Shown here: piece after piece, positions 7,401 to 9,061 of the stretch | Position numbering within the stretch: position 1 is the stretch's first letter | Layout: every line of letters begins with the position of its first letter | Source of the DNA: Gallionellaceae bacterium UBA5126 | Lineage (GTDB): Bacteria > Pseudomonadota > Gammaproteobacteria > Burkholderiales > Gallionellaceae | Assembly: GCA_002414205.1 (NCBI GenBank) | Contig: DHYQ01000034.1 | Coordinates: 43,671-52,731 of the forward strand | Direction: 5' to 3' | Length of the DNA stretch: 9,061 nt | Translations under genes and position numbers: made by a program | Notes under the pieces: model-generated | Database searches by the model: none | What the model was told of the DNA's origin: nothing | Seen by the model: only the letters and a program-made list of their open reading frames with translations

Positions 7401-9061
7401 CCTGGGCCCAGCACATTGGGCTGGAACGCCTTGACCACGGTCATGACGTTGGTGACGGTTAGATTCGCACTGGCGACGACCGTACTGCCCGCTGTCGTAC
7501 CATCTGCCGACAAAATGTCGCCCTTGGCCAGGGTATTGGTCAAGGTGCCAGGTTTGGTCGGCGAGACATCAAAGGAGAGCGTACAAGACTGATTCTTGAT
7601 TTGTGTCAGCGTTAACCCCACCACTATCTGGCCGCCACCCGGCGCGATAGTGGTGCTGGCAATCGTCGGCTGGGTGCCGGTCGCACAACTGGCACTCACA
7701 TTGGGCGTAGCGGCCACCACCAGCCCGACGGGCAACACATCGGTGACAACCGGATTCACAATGCTGCCTGCACTACTCGACGACCAAGTGATGCTGGCAC
7801 GACTGGTTTGAATCAGACTGATGCTGGCAGGCGTAAACGCTTTCGTGATGGTATTAATCTGAACGGTGGGATTAATGACATTGATCGTTGCCGTATTCGC
7901 CGTCACCGCCGTGGTTTGCTGAGCACTTTTCACCGTCGGAATGCTATTGGCACTGCCAGCCGAACTCCCCAGAATATCCAGCGTGATGCTGCAACTACCA
8001 TTGGCCGCCAGCGTGACCCCCGTCATGGAAATCGCTTGCCCACCCGCTGCGGCCGCAACAGTGCCGCCACAGGTGTTTACCAAACCATTGGGATTATTGA
8101 TGGCCACCTTGGTTGAACTCAGGCTGTAGTTGGGGATTTGCACACTGGTTTGTGTGGTGGCGCTCAGGTTGGTGAGGGTAATGGTCAGTTGGGTGGTGGC
8201 ACCCACCAACACTTGCGCGCTGGCAAAGGCATTGCTGATGCCCAACGCCACGGCACTCAGTGCTGGCGCGGTAATGGTCGGTGTCACGGTTTCACCGGCG
8301 CTGGTCAGCGCGGAGGCGGTGATACCGGTATCGCTGCGATTATTGAACGGGGAACTCGTCACCACTGGCACTTCGATATAGCAAGTGCCGCCGTTGGCCG
8401 GAATCACATCCGCCGCCGTACTGGTCAGGCTGATGCTGTTGGTACCGGGGGTGGCGGTCAAAGTACCCCCACACGTATTCACCACCGTCCCCAACGCCGC
8501 ACCCGCAATCTGCAACCCCGTCATATTGGCCGGGAACGTATTGCTGAGGCTCAAACTGTTCAGCGCCAGCTTGTTGGGATTGGTGAGGGTAAAGCGCAAC
8601 AGCGCCACGTCCGTGCCGCTGGCGGCGATGGTGTTGGCCGCATTACCGACTGCCACGGTAAAGGTGGGCACCAGGGTCATGGTCGCTGCATTCACCACCA
8701 GATTGGCGGTGGCCGCTGCGATGTTTTGCGTGGCAGGCGTCACGGCGGTCAAGGCATTTGCAGGCAAGGTATTGGTCTTGGTGCCCGACAGCGTGCTGAC
8801 CACATCCACCTTGACGGTACATTTCTGCTGCGCAGCGGAGGTTCCCGCCGCGAGGGCAAAACCGGCCAAATCAATGGTCGTGCCACCGGCAGTTGCCGTC
8901 ACCGTCCCGACCGTACAGCCGGTGCCCCCCAGGTTCTGAATGTTCGGTGGATTGGCAATGGTCAACCCGGTTTGACCGGTAAAGTTATCGGTCAAATTAA
9001 TCCCGGAATAAGCCGTGGTGGTGTTATTGGTGATGTTCAAGGTCAAGGTGCTGACCGCCCC
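4181..9061 (-). CDS. Giant multidomain Ig-like repeat / DUF11-type surface protein, C-terminal 1626 residues (5' end outside window)
   Basis: One open frame runs from the right edge to TAA at 4181-4183; the first visible residues are GAVSTLTLNITNN and are internal. The protein is rich in Thr, Ser, Gly, Ala and Asn and poor in charge. Order from the N-terminal side: seven Ig-like repeats of the type 'KxFxP...LTITLTNP...TDNLP...CGG...GSCxITV...TNTIPAG' (4-residue cores vary), three tandem units with the 'WSC...CTI' signature, an SdrD-B-like domain (NDGLQNGAEVGIAGVTV, DGAGNYSF), a linker domain with DANCNAQIDAGE, and a C-terminal DUF11-type unit (GLTLVKSVNVPTALPGSNV...). Such proteins are generally exported and extended, and serve as adhesins, sheath or matrix components; the exact role here is unknown. 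It ends VSFTVQVQP with no LPXTG, PEP-CTERM or beta-barrel visible. Signal peptide and secretion route lie outside the window. A strong terminator follows it. Confidence 0.9.
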   Translation of the reverse strand, partial: GAVSTLTLNITNNTTTAYSGINLTDNFTGQTGLTIANPPNIQNLGGTGCTVGTVTATAGGTTIDLAGFALAAGTSAAQQKCTVKVDVVSTLSGTKTNTLPANALTAVTPATQNIAAATANLVVNAATMTLVPTFTVAVGNAANTIAASGTDVALLRFTLTNPNKLALNSLSLSNTFPANMTGLQIAGAALGTVVNTCGGTLTATPGTNSISLTSTAADVIPANGGTCYIEVPVVTSSPFNNRSDTGITASALTSAGETVTPTITAPALSAVALGISNAFASAQVLVGATTQLTITLTNLSATTQTSVQIPNYSLSSTKVAINNPNGLVNTCGGTVAAAAGGQAISMTGVTLAANGSCSITLDILGSSAGSANSIPTVKSAQQTTAVTANTATINVINPTVQINTITKAFTPASISLIQTSRASITWSSSSAGSIVNPVVTDVLPVGLVVAATPNVSASCATGTQPTIASTTIAPGGGQIVVGLTLTQIKNQSCTLSFDVSPTKPGTLTNTLAKGDILSADGTTAGSTVVASANLTVTNVMTVVKAFQPNVLGPGGVSVLTITLTNPEATALTGVSLTDNLPNAAAPNNLVIANPANVSTNCTVDGNPDPTKMTATPGTRAITLTGGIVPPKMGGVDGVCTITVSVTPNGAYNSGSATNTIAAGVLTSTEGRSNINSTTDTITFSAPSLAAVKSFSPTLVSGGSVSRLKVTITNPATYVQTGLAFTDNMPAGMSIGAPPNPATTCSGGTFSGVTVGAGSWSFSGGSVPANGSCDVTVNVTSNVNGNVTNTIPIGGVTSANGGSIPQAASASLSNLPGLSVSKSFSPNPATVNQPVRLTLVITNTDANTTVAGLGFLDDLTLNNTQSGLNVAAVPNISNTCGGTVSTTSTSVRLTGGQLNPQSSCRIDVDLTTNTLGSYTNTIPAGALTTSGTATNGQPGTDTLPVYAALRAANQLSPTSDTGRFVLTMTPAAPSGTSTRTGVGHDATPTAVSAFMANGGTAYTLTATGQGTTNIANYVTTYRCANADGVQLASGTGTSVTITPPATAAGVSKNQQDITCTFTETRRSVSATVVLRKSWSNAVVGDAVTITGTGLTTLNSTAASTSQLDIGATDTSPTGTVVTLAESYVTGLASNYISTWSCTGTTGLSGNVLTLGPTDTAIVCTISNAGKSMAKVTLQKAWVNAKAGDAVNVTGTGLTTLASTAAAANKTDTGVVDNILTGTVLTLGETFTTGTAADYNASWSCLGTAGLSGNVLTIGAGDTNITCTLTNSAKAMTINGTVFKDTGTGGGTANDGLQNGAEVGIAGVTVTASNAACAGGICSTTTDGAGNYSFTLPNSASGAIVITETNPAGMFSSGGSVGTSGGTYNRVADTISFTLVAGTSYNGLNFGDVPDNQFLTDGVQAAMPGTVVYYPHRFVAGTSGSVTFSLAAQATPATGGWSEILYEDANCNAQIDAGEVPVATGIAVTAGQTICLLVKEFVPAAAPVNAQNALTITASVSSNFSGTAVSFSYVRHDLTTVGQSGTSAGLTLVKSVNVPTALPGSNVVYSVVYTNNSSGLLSNVVINDHTPAYTLFQSASCGTLPLNFSACNITNPAVGAAGAIVYTFTGTLAPGSSGTVSFTVQVQP
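4484..4888 (-). other. Linker domain with EF-hand-like loop in the giant protein
   Basis: About 135 residues from PDNQFLTDGVQAAMPG to TTVGQSGTSA between the SdrD-B-like and DUF11-like domains. The loop DANCNAQIDAGE (4691-4726) has the spacing of a DxNxNxxxDxGE calcium-binding loop, although one ligand position next to it is a Cys. Beta-rich segments (GTVVYYPHRFVAGTSGSVTF, GIAVTAGQTICLLVKE) suggest another Ig-like bead. I do not recognise the family by name. Confidence 0.55.
4889..5242 (-). other. SdrD-B-like domain of the giant protein
   Basis: About 118 residues from MTINGTVFKDTG to NFGDV. It shows the SdrD-B pattern V(F/W)xD...NDGLQNGAEVGIAGVTV (motif at 5162-5188), then TTTDGAGNYSFTLP and ITETNPAGM. 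SdrD-B domains of Gram-positive adhesins bind calcium and rigidify the stalk; Asp/Asn residues suitable for that are present here (NDG, DGAGN). One cysteine pair (AACAGGIC) lies in the loop before TTTDGAGNY. Confidence 0.7.
5243..6223 (-). repeat. Three tandem SpaA/prealbumin-like units (P0-P2) within the giant protein
   Basis: P2 (5243-5551, 103 residues) and P1 (5552-5863, 104 residues) align end to end: KAWVNAKAGDAVNVTGTGLT against KSWSNAVVGDAVTITGTGLT, then TGLSGNVLT in both, and WSC...CTLT against WSC...CTIS. P0 (5864-6223, 120 residues) is more diverged but keeps the second half, TYRCANADG...ITCTFTE, and a YTLTATGQG segment equivalent to VTLAESY. The fold assignment to prealbumin-like domains is a family-level guess; the repetition itself is seen directly. 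Confidence 0.75.
6224..9061 (-). repeat. Seven tandem Ig-like protein repeats (R1-R7) within the giant protein
   Basis: Protein-level repeats with approximate boundaries: R1 8681-9061 (partial), R2 8261-8680, R3 7868-8260, R4 7445-7867, R5 7001-7444, R6 6614-7000, R7 6224-6613. Each is about 127-148 residues and shares an opening KxF(S/T)P-like strand, a LTITLTNP-like strand, (T)DNLP or an equivalent, a first Cys in a context such as NTCGGT, a second Cys in GSCxITV, and a TNTIP-like end. They are strongly diverged from each other in DNA, so this is an old array rather than recent duplication. They resemble the DUF11/DUF7933 class of bacterial Ig-like domains. Confidence 0.8.

Noticed and set aside
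6566..7462. 298-codon plus-strand open frame antisense to the giant gene
   Set aside because: The product is rich in Gly, Arg, His and Thr with no domain, and mirrors the repeat codons of the minus strand; shadow frame.
9044..9046. TTG at 9046 as a start codon for the giant protein
   Set aside because: The same frame continues to the window edge (GAVST before it) and the residues are in mid-strand of an Ig-like repeat, so this is an internal leucine.
4181..9061. CRISPR array or DNA satellite in the repetitive region
   Set aside because: The repetition is at protein level with diverged DNA; there are no identical short direct repeats with regular spacers.
1..9061. Defence island, prophage or insertion sequence
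   Set aside because: No transposase, integrase, nuclease or toxin-antitoxin motif and no terminal inverted repeats were seen; genes flanking the giant protein are core functions.

Overview
This window reads as chromosomal DNA of a GC-rich Gammaproteobacterium. The trxA-rho gene order and the near residue-for-residue match of the Rho N-terminus to the E. coli protein (same length up to the RNA-binding motif) support that. A Thiothrix-like sulfur bacterium is one possibility, but this is inference only, because nothing here fixes the genus.

Layout: (1) 1-495, minus strand: the N-terminal 165 codons of rho, cut by the window edge. (2) 592-918, minus strand: trxA, a classical thioredoxin with WCGPC, upstream of rho and separated from it by 96 bp containing a C-rich, G-poor tract on the transcript. 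(3) 1054-1929, plus strand: a small three-helix MscS-family mechanosensitive channel, divergent from trxA. (4) 1931-4093, minus strand: pbpC, a bifunctional penicillin-binding protein 1C, convergent with the channel gene with one base between the two stop codons. (5) 4134-4167: a strong intrinsic terminator reading on the minus strand. (6) 4181-9061, minus strand: the C-terminal 1626 residues of a giant, Thr/Ser/Gly/Asn-rich multidomain protein whose start lies beyond the right edge.

The giant protein fills more than half of the window. From its N-terminal side it shows seven tandem Ig-like repeats of about 127-148 residues, three tandem units of about 103-120 residues, one SdrD-B-like domain, one linker domain with an EF-hand-like loop, and a C-terminal DUF11-type unit. 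Each of these 13 units carries exactly two cysteines and there are no others, 26 in all, which suggests one disulfide per bead in an exported, rod-like surface or matrix protein. No C-terminal anchor is visible.

The other genes are housekeeping or cell-envelope functions: transcription termination, thiol redox, osmotic safety valve and peptidoglycan synthesis. There is no sign of a mobile element, CRISPR array, phage or RNA gene. I found no clear-cut new multi-gene system. The least ordinary element is the giant cysteine-paired repeat protein, along with its tight terminator/promoter junction with pbpC.
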